From assembly GCF_040438885.1 (NCBI RefSeq), contig NZ_CP159218.1, positions 4,216,001-4,280,000 of the forward strand: a DNA stretch of 64,000 bases, read 5' to 3'. The notes beneath the pieces were generated by a model. The model was not told the DNA's origin. It made no database searches and worked only from the letters and a program-made list of their open reading frames with translations. Made by a program: the position numbers and the translations under genes. The stretch comes from Nakamurella sp. A5-74 (GTDB lineage Bacteria > Actinomycetota > Actinomycetes > Mycobacteriales > Nakamurellaceae). How positions within the stretch are numbered: the first letter of the stretch is position 1; each line of letters opens with the position of its first letter. Below are positions 51,292-59,863 of the stretch, in pieces.

Positions 51292-51608
51292 CGCGGTCGG
51301 TCCTCTCCGGTTCTCGCAGGATGCAGGCTCGCAGGATCAAGGCTCGCAGGATCAAGGCTCGCAGGATCAAGGCTCGCAGGATCAAGGCTGAGTGCGTCGA
51401 CGGTACCCATCCGGGCCGGCGCCCGGCCGTTCAACTCGACCCGAACCTGCACCCAGCCATCTCCGGGACGTCCCACTCCGAACGACAAGGGCAGGGATCG
51501 GGACGGCAACACCCCCGACCCAGACTCATCCCGCCGACAACGGGGTAACAGAATGAAGTCGCGACCGGAAGGCCGCGGCATCGACGCAGAACGCGAGGAA
51601 TTTCAACC
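51292..51608. other. 317-bp divergent intergenic region with tandem repeats
   Basis: The region lies between the pentapeptide gene (minus) and the cyclopropane synthase-like gene (plus). It holds the 15-bp repeat array at 51311-51390 and otherwise shows only a GAGGAA ribosome site before 51609. Confidence 0.6.
51311..51390. repeat. 15-bp tandem repeat, four perfect units
   Basis: GGCTCGCAGGATCAA is repeated perfectly at 51326, 51341, 51356 and 51371, with a degenerate unit at 51311 and a partial unit at 51386. It begins 19 bp upstream of the pentapeptide gene start and may affect its promoter. Confidence 0.92.
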
Positions 51609-52940
51609 ATGGCGCTTCTCAGCCCCTCCCGACGGGTCATCCCCAGCCCATCGGCGGGTATCTGGCCCGGACTGGAGATCCCGCCGCGCGGCGCGATCCA
51701 CGCGAAGATCGCCGAGCTGGTGCTGCGGGGCGCCCTCAAGAAGTTGCCGCTGCAGCTCGCTTTCCCCGACGGCACCATCTGGGGCACCAGCGGCCCGCGC
51801 CTGCAGGTCGTACGCCCCCAGGCGTTCTTCCACCGGTTGGGTCGCTCCGGCCTGATCGGTTTCGGCGAGGCGTGGATGGCCGGCGATCTGACGGCCGACG
51901 ACTGGCATCCGGGCCGGGTCGGCGGAGCGATCAAGCCCGGCTCCGGCGCGCTGGCGAACTCCGCGACCGACACGCTCGTCGAGGCCCTGACCGTGCTGGC
52001 GCGGCGGATGGACACCTTGGTGCCGATCCCGCTGCAACGCCTGCGGCGACTGTGGGAGAGCCACAAGCCCATCGAGGAGGAGAACGATCCGACGGGAGCG
52101 CGCGACAACATCCATCGGCACTACGACCTGTCGAACGACCTCTTCGAGCGGTTCCTCGATCCGACGATGTCCTACAGCGCCGCCTGGTACGACAGCGGAT
52201 CGCGTGCGACCGACGATCTGGAAGCGGCGCAGTTGCGCAAGATCGACGGCATCCTCGACCAGGCAGGAGTCCGTCAGGGCTCCCGCCTGCTCGAGATCGG
52301 TTCGGGCTGGGGCGCACTGGCGATCCGCGCTGCCACTGAGCGCGGCGCGAGCGTCGTCACCCTGACGTTGTCGGCCGAACAGAAGACTCTGGCCGAGCAG
52401 CGGATCGCGGCAGCCGGCCTGTCCGACCGCATCGAGGTGCGGTTGGAGGACTATCGCGAACACGCGGCCGCCCATGCCGGCGAATACGACTCGGTGGTCA
52501 GCGTCGAGATGATCGAGGCCGTCGGCGAGCGCTACTGGCCCGACTACTTCGCGGCCATCGACCAGCTGCTGGCGCCGGGTGGCAAGTTCGGCCTGCAGTC
52601 CATCACCATCCCGCACGAGCGACTGCTGGTCACCCGGCGCAGCTACACCTGGATCCACAAGTACATCTTCCCGGGCGGCATCCTCCCCTCGCTCGAGGCG
52701 ATCGATCGCGCCAGCGCCGGAACGACGTTGCGGGTCAACGAATCCCGCCGACTCGGGCCGTCCTACGCAACCACCCTGCGGCAGTGGCGCTACCGCTTCA
52801 ACGGCAACCTGGACGAGATCGGTGAGCTCGGCTTCGACGAGACCTTCGCCCGGATGTGGAACTTCTACCTGGCCTACTGCGAAGCCGGATTCCGCTCCGA
52901 GTACATCGACGACTGGCAGCTCTCGCTCTCCCGTACCTGA
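51609..52940 (+). CDS. cyclopropane-fatty-acyl-phospholipid synthase family methyltransferase
   Basis: A 443-residue class I SAM methyltransferase. The N-terminal lipid-binding part (FGEAWMAGDLTADDW) precedes HYDLSNDLFERFLDPTMSYSAAW, the family hallmark. The SAM site is LLEIGSGWGALAIRAA. Later motifs (VEMIEAVGERYWPDYF, WIHKYIFPGGILPS, FYLAYCEAGFRS) are intact. Such enzymes add a methylene to the double bond of membrane lipid acyl chains, or make related methyl-branched lipids. Nothing in the neighbours narrows the product. Confidence 0.92.
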   Translation: MALLSPSRRVIPSPSAGIWPGLEIPPRGAIHAKIAELVLRGALKKLPLQLAFPDGTIWGTSGPRLQVVRPQAFFHRLGRSGLIGFGEAWMAGDLTADDWHPGRVGGAIKPGSGALANSATDTLVEALTVLARRMDTLVPIPLQRLRRLWESHKPIEEENDPTGARDNIHRHYDLSNDLFERFLDPTMSYSAAWYDSGSRATDDLEAAQLRKIDGILDQAGVRQGSRLLEIGSGWGALAIRAATERGASVVTLTLSAEQKTLAEQRIAAAGLSDRIEVRLEDYREHAAAHAGEYDSVVSVEMIEAVGERYWPDYFAAIDQLLAPGGKFGLQSITIPHERLLVTRRSYTWIHKYIFPGGILPSLEAIDRASAGTTLRVNESRRLGPSYATTLRQWRYRFNGNLDEIGELGFDETFARMWNFYLAYCEAGFRSEYIDDWQLSLSRT

Positions 52941-52982
52941 TCAGGGCCGGAAACGGCTTGCCCCGCTTGCGACAGTGAAGGG

Positions 52983-54221
52983 ATGACGAACTCCGAGGTC
53001 TCAGGCGACTTCAGCAGCGACCTCGCGGGCAGGCGTGGAATCCACATCGTCGAACTGGCCATCCCTTCGGCAGCGGATCTGCTGGACGCCACCGACGCTG
53101 CCGGGACGCTGCATCCCTCGTGGGTCTTCCGCGGGATCAAGGAAGCAGTCCGGGCGGAGCAGCTGAACCTGTTGGGACACACCGACTTCGTCACCCCCGA
53201 GGCCTCCAGCATCGCCCGGTTCCCGCTGCAGGAATACAAACACCTGCGGTACCTGGTCGCGTTGTCGTCCCCGCCAGCGGCCACGATCGGTACGAGTTCG
53301 CTCGGGCTCTCGCTCGTCCCGACGGTGGCGCTGCCCGGCGCTCCGGAAGGCGACCCCGTCACCGTGCTGGGCCACGTCCTCGCGATGGCGTCGAAATCGG
53401 ACAACACCCACCTGCTCGAGCTGGACGGTGCGATCCATCCCGACCACGTCGATTCCGGAGCCGACGAGCAGCTCTGGGAGCAGACCCTGCGGGTGGCCGC
53501 CGAACTGGAACGCAGGACCGTCATCACCTACCAGTCGCAGCGGTTCGACGGCCTCGAGGAACCTGCGGACCTGGTGCCCCCGACCGGCTTCGGCCGCCTG
53601 CATCGCGACCGGTCGGTCGCCGCTCAGCTGTCGAAGGGGTTCGAGTTGCAGCAGTGCGAGCGACTGTCCATGATGACGGTGCCGGAGGATGCCCCGACCG
53701 AGGAGTGGATCGTCGCCGCACGCGCGAAGGCGGGCGCGGACTACCGCGCCACGATCTGGCACGGGGCCACCCCGGACCATCTGCAGGACGATCTGGCCGA
53801 GCTGTTCCGCCGGATGAGCGTCGACGTACCGACCGCCGAACTCGAGTACGAGGAAGAGGTGTGGGATGCGGAGCGGGTCCGGGCGCGGGACGCCGATGCG
53901 TCCGCCGGCGGACACGTCCTGCTCACCACCCTGATCCATGACGGTGCCGGACATCCGGCCGCGTTCTCGGTCCTGGAGATCCCGATCTACGCCGCCGGGT
54001 TCGCGTACCAGAACGAGACCCTGGTACACGGCGACCACCGCGGACGCCGCTTGGGTCTGCTCGCCAAGGCCCTGAACCTGCAGGCGCTCAAGGTGTTCCG
54101 TCCCGACGTGCAGCGGATACACACCTGGAACGCCGGCGAGAACCGCCACATGCTCGCCATCAACGACGAGATGGGCTTCCGTCCGACCGGCTGGGAAGGG
54201 CTGTGGCAGCGGCGATTGTGA
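52983..54221 (+). CDS. GNAT family acetyltransferase, two-domain
   Basis: A 412-residue protein with two GNAT-like halves, a build common in actinobacteria. The C-terminal half carries the acetyl-CoA site (ETLVHGDHRGRRLGLLAKALNLQALKVF, R/Q-x-x-G-x-G/A in the form HRGRRLG) and the end RIHTWNAGENRHMLAINDEMGFRPTGWEG. The N-terminal half (HIVELAIPSAADLLDATDAAG, HVLAMASKSDNTHLLELDGAI) lacks an obvious acetyl-CoA loop. The substrate is unknown. The gene begins 43 bp after the cyclopropane synthase-like gene, so the two may be co-transcribed. Confidence 0.85.
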   Translation: MTNSEVSGDFSSDLAGRRGIHIVELAIPSAADLLDATDAAGTLHPSWVFRGIKEAVRAEQLNLLGHTDFVTPEASSIARFPLQEYKHLRYLVALSSPPAATIGTSSLGLSLVPTVALPGAPEGDPVTVLGHVLAMASKSDNTHLLELDGAIHPDHVDSGADEQLWEQTLRVAAELERRTVITYQSQRFDGLEEPADLVPPTGFGRLHRDRSVAAQLSKGFELQQCERLSMMTVPEDAPTEEWIVAARAKAGADYRATIWHGATPDHLQDDLAELFRRMSVDVPTAELEYEEEVWDAERVRARDADASAGGHVLLTTLIHDGAGHPAAFSVLEIPIYAAGFAYQNETLVHGDHRGRRLGLLAKALNLQALKVFRPDVQRIHTWNAGENRHMLAINDEMGFRPTGWEGLWQRRL

Positions 54222-54272
54222 CCTCGCCTCAGGTCCGCCGGGCGCCGCCGGGATTCCGCCGGGGAAGATCGT

Positions 54273-54342
54273 CGATCGAGCGAACGGAGTGAGTCGAGAC
54301 CCGTCGCGAATGAACGGGATCTCGACTCCTTCGTCGCTCGAT
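54273..54342. repeat. dispersed repeat as long inverted pair, terminator-like
   Basis: The arm 54273-54302 and the inverted arm 54314-54342 pair over almost 30 bp with a few mismatches and an 11-bp loop. It lies between the convergent GNAT and UDP-glucose dehydrogenase genes, where it can serve as a two-way terminator. The second arm is one of three identical 29-bp copies. Confidence 0.85.
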
Positions 54343-54365
54343 CACCGGTGGGGTGGGTCGCCACC

Positions 54366-55667
54366 TCAGGAGATCGGGCGGCCGATCTGCTGGAATTTCA
54401 GGCCCGCGGCAGCCACCGCGGCCGGGTCGAGGATGTTGCGGCAGTCGACGATCGTCGCCCGGGGTGCCACCTCGGCGACCTTGGCGAGGTCGATCGCGGT
54501 GAACTCGGACCATTCGGTGAGCAGCACGATGACCTGGGCACCCCTGGCGGCTTCGTAGACGTCAGCAGCGACGGTGACGTCCGGGTAGCCGTTCTTCGCC
54601 GGCAGGTTCTTCTCGACGGTGGGGTCATAGGCAGTGATGACGGCGTTCTCGGTGTCCAGTCGGAGCACGACCTCCAGGGCCGGCGAATCACGCAGGTCAT
54701 CGGTGCCGGCCTTGAAGGTGAGCCCCCAGACCCCGATCGGCACCCCCGCGAGATCCCCACCGGCAGCAGCGCGGATCCGGTCGGCGACCCGGCTCTGGGC
54801 CTCCTCGTTGGACTGCACGGTGGCCGTCAGCAGCGGGAAGGAGACGCCGTTGTCGAGGGCGATGGTGGCCAGCGCCTTGGTGTCCTTCGGGAAGCACGAA
54901 CCTCCCCAGCCGGGACCCGCCTTGAGGAACTTGTTGCCGATGCGGTCGTCGAAGCCCATCCCGCCGGCGATCTCGGTGACGTCGGCGCCGACCACCTCGG
55001 CGAGCCCGGCGATCGAGTTGATGAACGACAGCTTCATCGCCAGGAACGCATTGGACGCGTACTTGATGAGCTCGGAGGACTCGGCGGAGGTGATCACCGC
55101 GGGAGCGTCCAGCGCCTCGTAGAGCGCTGCGACTGCTTCTGCGGCGGGCCGGTGGTCGGAGCCGACGACCACCCGGTCGGGCTTCATGAAGTTGCGGACC
55201 GCGGTGCCCTCCTGCAGGAACTCGGGGTTCGACACCACGAAGACGTCGTCCCGGTCGAGGGTGGTGCGGATGTCCTTGGCGGTGCCGACCGGAACGGTGG
55301 ACTTGGTGACCAGGATGGCCCCTGGATCGAGCAGTGAGCTGATCTCCGCAACCACCTGGTGGACGATGCGCAGGTCCGCGCGACCGTCGCCGCCGTCCGG
55401 CGTCGGCAGACACAGGAAGATGTACTTCGCGCCGTGCACCGCATCGGCGGCGCCGTGCACGAAGGTCAGGTTGCCGGCGGCGATCCCCGCTCGCATCAGC
55501 TCCTCGAGGCCCTCCTCGAAGATGGGCACCTCGCCCCTGGACATCCGGGCGACCTTCTCCGGATCGACGTCCCCGCAGACCACCTCGTGCCCCAGACTTG
55601 CCAGGCAGGTGCCCGAGGTGAGACCGACGTAGCCGGTGCCGATCACTGCGATACGGCCGTCTGACAT
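54366..55667 (-). CDS. UDP-glucose/GDP-mannose dehydrogenase family protein, likely UDP-glucose 6-dehydrogenase
   Basis: A 433-residue NAD-dependent enzyme that oxidises the C6 alcohol of a nucleotide sugar to the acid in two steps. The NAD motif is IAVIGTGYVGLTSG at the N-terminus. The catalytic Cys258 is in GPGWGGSCFPKDT, the central domain holds SAESSELIKYASNAFLAMKLSFIN, and the C-terminal part holds GLTFKAGTDDLRDSPAL. UDP-glucuronate made this way feeds cell-wall or exopolysaccharide synthesis. It stands alone between a repeat hairpin and a divergent aldo/keto reductase gene. Confidence 0.93.
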   Translation of the reverse strand: MSDGRIAVIGTGYVGLTSGTCLASLGHEVVCGDVDPEKVARMSRGEVPIFEEGLEELMRAGIAAGNLTFVHGAADAVHGAKYIFLCLPTPDGGDGRADLRIVHQVVAEISSLLDPGAILVTKSTVPVGTAKDIRTTLDRDDVFVVSNPEFLQEGTAVRNFMKPDRVVVGSDHRPAAEAVAALYEALDAPAVITSAESSELIKYASNAFLAMKLSFINSIAGLAEVVGADVTEIAGGMGFDDRIGNKFLKAGPGWGGSCFPKDTKALATIALDNGVSFPLLTATVQSNEEAQSRVADRIRAAAGGDLAGVPIGVWGLTFKAGTDDLRDSPALEVVLRLDTENAVITAYDPTVEKNLPAKNGYPDVTVAADVYEAARGAQVIVLLTEWSEFTAIDLAKVAEVAPRATIVDCRNILDPAAVAAAGLKFQQIGRPIS

Positions 55668-55746
55668 GCGTGAATCTCCCTGGTTCCAGGCGGGCTCGCG
55701 AGGACCGGAAGCGGCGCCTCACCGAAGCCATGGTGTCCGGACATCG

Positions 55747-55752
55747 TACGCT
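55747..55752 (+). promoter_or_regulatory. -10 element of a leaderless promoter (aldo/keto reductase)
   Basis: TACGCT ends 7 bases before the GTG start at 55760. No ribosome-binding sequence lies between them. Confidence 0.55.
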
Positions 55753-55759
55753 GGGCCGC

Positions 55760-56731
55760 GTGAGCACCCCTACTTCGGACATTCCGCACCGTCGCCTCGG
55801 CGGGTCCGGTCTCGCCGTGTCCACCTCCGGCCTCGGCTGCAACAACCTCAGCCGCACCGGCACCGTCACCGAATCGCTCGAGGGCAGTACAGCGGTGGTC
55901 CGAGCAGCCCTGGAGGCCGGCATCACGTTGTTCGACGTCGCCGACATGTACGGCGCGCCGGCGGGTCGGTCCGAGGAGTTCCTGGGCAAGGCGCTCGGCC
56001 GTGACCGGGACCGGGTGGTGATCGCGACCAAGTTCGGTCTGGACGCGCGCGGGGCGAACGGCCCGGACTACGGCGCCCGCGGATCCCGCCGCTACATCCG
56101 GACTGCCGTCGAGCACTCGCTGCGCCGGTTGGGCACCGACTGGATCGACCTCTACCAGCTGCACGAACCCGATCAGGACACCCCGATCGACGAAACCCTC
56201 GCCGCGCTCGACGAGCTCGTGAAGGACGGGAAGGTCCGCTACCTCGGGCATTCCAACTTCGCTGGTTGGCAGCTCGCCGATGCGGCCTGGACGGCGCAGA
56301 GCAACGGCCGGACGCCGTTCATCTCGGCGCAGAACGAGTACTCGATGTTGCAGCGCGAGGTCGAGGCAGAGCTGCTGCCTGCCGCCGAGGCGTTCGGGGT
56401 CGGTGTGCTGCCGTACTTCCCGTTGGCCAACGGGCTGCTGACCGGCAAGTACACCCGCGACAGCAAGCCCGACGACGGGCGGATCACCAAGCTCAAGCCG
56501 CAACTGCTCGAATCGGCTCCGTGGGACGTGCTGGAGAACCTGCAGACCTTCGCCGACGAGCGCGACATTGCCATGGTCGACGTCGCATTCGGGTGGCTAC
56601 TGGCACAGCCTGCCGTGGCCAGCGTCATCGCCGGGGCCACCACCCCCGAGCAGGTGCGCGCGAACACCCGAGCCGCCCAGTGGGCGCCCTCCGACGACGA
56701 CCTGGTCGCACTGGAGGACATCCTCGGCTGA
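55760..56731 (+). CDS. aldo/keto reductase
   Basis: A 323-residue (beta/alpha)8 NADPH-dependent reductase. The catalytic tetrad Asp-Tyr-Lys-His is visible: LFDVADMYG (Asp, Tyr), VIATKFGLD (Lys) and DLYQLHEPD (His). The cofactor-binding end is PAVASVIAGATTPEQVRAN. Members reduce aldehydes and ketones; the specific substrate is unknown. GTG 55760 is preferred over an upstream ATG at 55730 because of the TACGCT hexamer and because family similarity starts at PHRRLGGSGLAVSTSGLGC. Confidence 0.9.
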   Translation: MSTPTSDIPHRRLGGSGLAVSTSGLGCNNLSRTGTVTESLEGSTAVVRAALEAGITLFDVADMYGAPAGRSEEFLGKALGRDRDRVVIATKFGLDARGANGPDYGARGSRRYIRTAVEHSLRRLGTDWIDLYQLHEPDQDTPIDETLAALDELVKDGKVRYLGHSNFAGWQLADAAWTAQSNGRTPFISAQNEYSMLQREVEAELLPAAEAFGVGVLPYFPLANGLLTGKYTRDSKPDDGRITKLKPQLLESAPWDVLENLQTFADERDIAMVDVAFGWLLAQPAVASVIAGATTPEQVRANTRAAQWAPSDDDLVALEDILG

Positions 56732-56787
56732 TGGCTGCGCTGCACCCCGACTCCTGCGGAGGGTGCACCGGACACCGCCGACCCGGG

Positions 56788-56990
56788 TCAGCCGGACACC
56801 ACTGCGGCCCGTTCGGCGAACTCGTCGGACTCGGGCGGCAGGCAGAGCCCGGGTTCCGGCCGGGTCGGCCACCACCACCCAGCTGCGGTGCCGGACCACC
56901 TCGGTGGCGCCGAGAGCCGTCAACCGGGCGACCTCGGCCGGAATGTCCCCCGTCTCGATGTCCAGGAGCAGCATTTTGTCGCCCTGCAGG
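56788..56990 (-). pseudogene. decayed VOC/glyoxalase-like gene, 3' fragment with frameshift
   Basis: The minus strand encodes MLLLDIETGDIPAEVARLTALGATEVVRHRSWVVVADPAG, the end of a glyoxalase-like domain, from about 56974. The frame then shifts: the expected C-terminus (EPGLCLPPESDEFAERAAVVSG and stop) continues in another frame to 56788. The N-terminal part is missing altogether. So the gene is both truncated and frameshifted, squeezed between the aldo/keto reductase and P5C dehydrogenase genes. Confidence 0.7.
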
Positions 56991-56992
56991 GA

Positions 56993-58636
56993 TCAGCCCT
57001 GGTGCGGATACCCCACCGAGGTCGGCGCCACGAACGTCTCCTTGATCGAGCGTGGCGTCGTCCAGCGCATCAGGTTCGCCGGGGAGCCGGCCTTGTCGTT
57101 GGTACCGGACGCCCGGGAGCCACCGAACGGCTGCTGTCCTACGACGGCGCCGGTCGGCTTGTCGTTGATGTAGAAGTTGCCGGCCGCGTAGCGCAGCGCG
57201 GTCGAGGCCTGCTCGACGGCGGCGCGGTCGCGGGAGATGATCGAACCGGTCAGCGCGTACGGCGCTGAGGAGTCGACGACCTGCAGGATGTCGGCGAAGC
57301 CGGCGTTCGCGTCGTCGTAGACGTGCACCGACAGGATCGGCCCGAAGTACTCGTCGCAGAAGATCGGGTCGGACGGGTCACCGCCGAGCAGCAGGGTCGG
57401 CCGGACGAAGTACCCGGTCGAGTCGTCGTAGGTGCCGCCCGCGATCACGTCGATCCCAGCGGTGGCGTGCGCGCGATCGATCGCGTTCTTGAGGCGCAGA
57501 TGCGACTTCGCGTCGATCACGGCCGAGGTGAAGTTGGACAGATCCTCGACGTCACCGACGGTCAGCGCCTCGGTCTGGGCGATCAGGTCGTCCTTGAGCG
57601 TGCCCCACAACGACTTCGGGACGTAGGCCCGGGAGGCGGCGCTGCACTTCTGGCCGGAGTACTCGAACGCGCCGCGGATCAGCGCGGTGCGCAGCACATC
57701 GACATCGGCTGAGGGGTGCGCGACGACGAAGTCCTTGCCGCCGGTCTCACCGACGAGCCGCGGGTAGGTGCGGTAGTTCGCGATGTTGGAACCGACTGTG
57801 CTCCAGAGCTTCTGGAAGGTCGGGGTGGAACCGGTGAAGTGGATACCGGCCAGGTCGGGGTGCGCAAGGACGACGTCGGACACCTCCGGGCCGTAGCCCG
57901 GCAGCATGTTGATCACGCCTGCCGGCATGCCCGCCTCGATCAGCAGGTCCATCGTCAGCGAGGCGGCGAGCTGCTGCGTCATCGACGGCTTCCACACCAC
58001 CACGTTGCCCATCAGCGCGGGCGCGGTGGGCAGGTTCGCGGCGATCGCGGTGAAGTTGAACGGGGTGACGGCATAGACGAAACCCTCGAGCGGCCGATGG
58101 TCGGTGCGGTTCCAGATCCCCGGTGAGTTCGCCATCGGCTGCTCGGCGAGGATCTGCCGCGCGAAGTGGACGTTGAACCGCCAGAAATCGGCCAGCTCGC
58201 AGGCCGCGTCGATCTCGGCCTGGTAGGCAGTCTTCGCCTGCCCCAGCATGGTCGCAGCGTTGATCCTGGCCCGCCACGGTCCGGTGAGCAGATCGGCGGC
58301 CCGCAGCAGGATCGCGGCCCGGGAGTCGAAATCCAGTGCGCGCCAGTCGTTCTGGGCGGCCAGCGCGGCAGCGATCGCCTTCTCGGCATCTGCAGCGGTC
58401 GCGTGGGCTGAGGTGCCGAGCACCCGCCGGTGATCGTGCGGGACGACGACGTCGAAGGTTTCACCACCAGGCGGCATGCGCTTCCCGCCGATCACGGCCG
58501 GCAACTCCAGCGGGGAGCTGAAATCACCCAAGGCAGTCACCAACTCCGCGCGTTCAGGGCTGCCCGGCGCGTAGTCGCGGACCTTCTCGTTGATCGGCAA
58601 CGGCGGCTGGGTGACGGCATCGCTCAACAGGCTCAT
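56993..58636 (-). CDS. pruA: L-glutamate gamma-semialdehyde (1-pyrroline-5-carboxylate) dehydrogenase
   Basis: A 547-residue aldehyde dehydrogenase of the P5C dehydrogenase class, full length. The catalytic Glu is in PRLVGETGGKDFVVAH and the catalytic Cys in FEYSGQKCSAASRAYVP. The C-terminal block FGGSRASGTNDKAGSPANLMRWTTPRSIKETFV is specific to this class. It oxidises glutamate semialdehyde to glutamate, the second step of proline degradation. The proline dehydrogenase gene lies 156 bp upstream on the same strand. A GAGGAG site precedes the ATG. Confidence 0.95.
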   Translation of the reverse strand: MSLLSDAVTQPPLPINEKVRDYAPGSPERAELVTALGDFSSPLELPAVIGGKRMPPGGETFDVVVPHDHRRVLGTSAHATAADAEKAIAAALAAQNDWRALDFDSRAAILLRAADLLTGPWRARINAATMLGQAKTAYQAEIDAACELADFWRFNVHFARQILAEQPMANSPGIWNRTDHRPLEGFVYAVTPFNFTAIAANLPTAPALMGNVVVWKPSMTQQLAASLTMDLLIEAGMPAGVINMLPGYGPEVSDVVLAHPDLAGIHFTGSTPTFQKLWSTVGSNIANYRTYPRLVGETGGKDFVVAHPSADVDVLRTALIRGAFEYSGQKCSAASRAYVPKSLWGTLKDDLIAQTEALTVGDVEDLSNFTSAVIDAKSHLRLKNAIDRAHATAGIDVIAGGTYDDSTGYFVRPTLLLGGDPSDPIFCDEYFGPILSVHVYDDANAGFADILQVVDSSAPYALTGSIISRDRAAVEQASTALRYAAGNFYINDKPTGAVVGQQPFGGSRASGTNDKAGSPANLMRWTTPRSIKETFVAPTSVGYPHQG

Positions 58637-58648
58637 GGAGAACTCCTC

Positions 58649-58756
58649 GGTGCTGCTTCGGTGATCGGATGTGCTGTCTCGATGATCGAGCGGTGCTGCC
58701 TCGGTGATCGAGCGGTGCTGCCTCGGTGATCGAGCGACGAAGGAGTCGAGATCCCG
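58649..58756. repeat. 22-bp tandem repeat ending in a dispersed-repeat copy
   Basis: GGTGCTGCCTCGGTGATCGA(GC) is perfect twice (58692-58713, 58714-58735), with two degenerate units before it (58649-58691). The last unit merges with the exact 29-bp dispersed copy at 58728-58756. The array lies between the proline dehydrogenase and P5C dehydrogenase genes. Confidence 0.88.
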
Positions 58757-58792
58757 AGGAACTTCGATCGAGCTGTCGTGCCGGGTGCCGCG

Positions 58793-59746
58793 CTACTTCT
58801 TGGTGAGGAACGAACGCAGGAAGAAGGCGAGGTTCGCCGGCCGCTCCGCCAGCCGACGGGTGAAGTAGCCGTACCAGTCGTCGCCGTAGGGGAGATAGAC
58901 CCGGACGGTGTGGCCGCGGCCGGCCAATCGGGTCTGTTCCTCCGGTCGGATGCCGTAGAGCATCTGGTACTCCCAGGAGTCCTTGCCACGGCCGTTGTCC
59001 TTCGCCAGCTGGGAAGCGATCGCTATCAGGCGGGGATCGTGCGAGCCGACCATCGGGTAGCCCTGGCCGGCCATCAGCAGCTTGAGCGCGCGCACGTAGG
59101 CGAGGTCGACCTGGTCCGGGTCGGGATGTGCCACGGTCTCCGGCTCGTTGTAGGCGCCCTTGACGAGCCGCACCCGGGATCCGGGACCGATGAGGCCGGC
59201 GAGATCCTGCGGGGTGCGCAGCAGCATGGCCTGGATCGCGATACCGACGTCGGGCTGGTCCGCCCGCAGCTCGGTGAGGGTGCCGAGAGTCGCATCGACG
59301 GTGGTGTGGTCCTCCATGTCGAGGGTGACCCTGGCCCCGACGGCATACGCAGCGTCGACGATGCGGCGGGCGGCGTCGGTGGCCAGGGCGTTGCCACCCT
59401 CCGGTACGTCTGCCGTGGCCGGCAGCGACTGCCCCACGGCCGAGAGCTTGACGCTCATCTCGGCGCCTTCGGCACAGCCGGCAGCGTCCAGGGCCGCGAT
59501 CAGCTCGAGATACGCGGTGACGGTTTGCTCCGCCTGAGCTGCGGTCGTGGTGTCCTCGCCGAGGAAGTCACAGGTGACCTGAAGTCCGCCGGCGCGCAGG
59601 GCGACGATCGAGGCGACGGCCTCGGTGGTCGTGTCGCCGGCGATGAATCGGTTCACCACGTCGCGCGTGACAGGGGCCGAGGAGACGATCCTGCGGACGG
59701 CACTGTTGCCGGAGATCGCCAGGATCGGCTTGCGGAGCAGATACAT
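58793..59746 (-). CDS. proline dehydrogenase (monofunctional)
   Basis: A 317-residue FAD-dependent barrel enzyme that oxidises proline to 1-pyrroline-5-carboxylate. Family motifs are visible: VTCDFLGEDTTTAAQAEQTV, VTLDMEDHTTVDATL, AIQAMLLRTPQDL, RVRLVKGAYNEPETVAH, and the substrate-binding arginines in the C-terminal VRVYLPYGDDWYGYFTRRLAERPANL. The dehydrogenase for the next step follows downstream. A TetR gene is divergent, and an inverted repeat stands between them, suggesting shared control. Confidence 0.94.
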   Translation of the reverse strand: MYLLRKPILAISGNSAVRRIVSSAPVTRDVVNRFIAGDTTTEAVASIVALRAGGLQVTCDFLGEDTTTAAQAEQTVTAYLELIAALDAAGCAEGAEMSVKLSAVGQSLPATADVPEGGNALATDAARRIVDAAYAVGARVTLDMEDHTTVDATLGTLTELRADQPDVGIAIQAMLLRTPQDLAGLIGPGSRVRLVKGAYNEPETVAHPDPDQVDLAYVRALKLLMAGQGYPMVGSHDPRLIAIASQLAKDNGRGKDSWEYQMLYGIRPEEQTRLAGRGHTVRVYLPYGDDWYGYFTRRLAERPANLAFFLRSFLTKK

Positions 59747-59793
59747 CGGGGGACCTCACGGTGGGCTGTGGCGAGCGGCTGCTGGCATCCGTT

Positions 59794-59819
59794 GCTAATC
59801 GTGCGACTGTACGATTAGC
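59794..59819. promoter_or_regulatory. TetR-type operator between proline dehydrogenase and tetR
   Basis: GCTAATCGT (59794-59802) is inverted as ACGATTAGC (59811-59819) with an 8-bp spacer. It lies in the 117-bp divergent gap. TACGAT inside it could be a -10 box. Confidence 0.75.
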
Positions 59820-59863
59820 TGCAGACTAGCAGCGCCCGGCCACGGCGACCAGAGGGAGATCGA

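Noticed and set aside
51311-51390. CRISPR-like array.
   Set aside because: The 15-bp units are directly adjacent without spacers, so it is a simple tandem repeat.
51063-51581. Minus-strand frame with repeated LDPAS or ALILR units as a gene.
   Set aside because: The repetition is only the 15-bp DNA repeat read through; the rest of the frame overlaps the pentapeptide gene in another frame.
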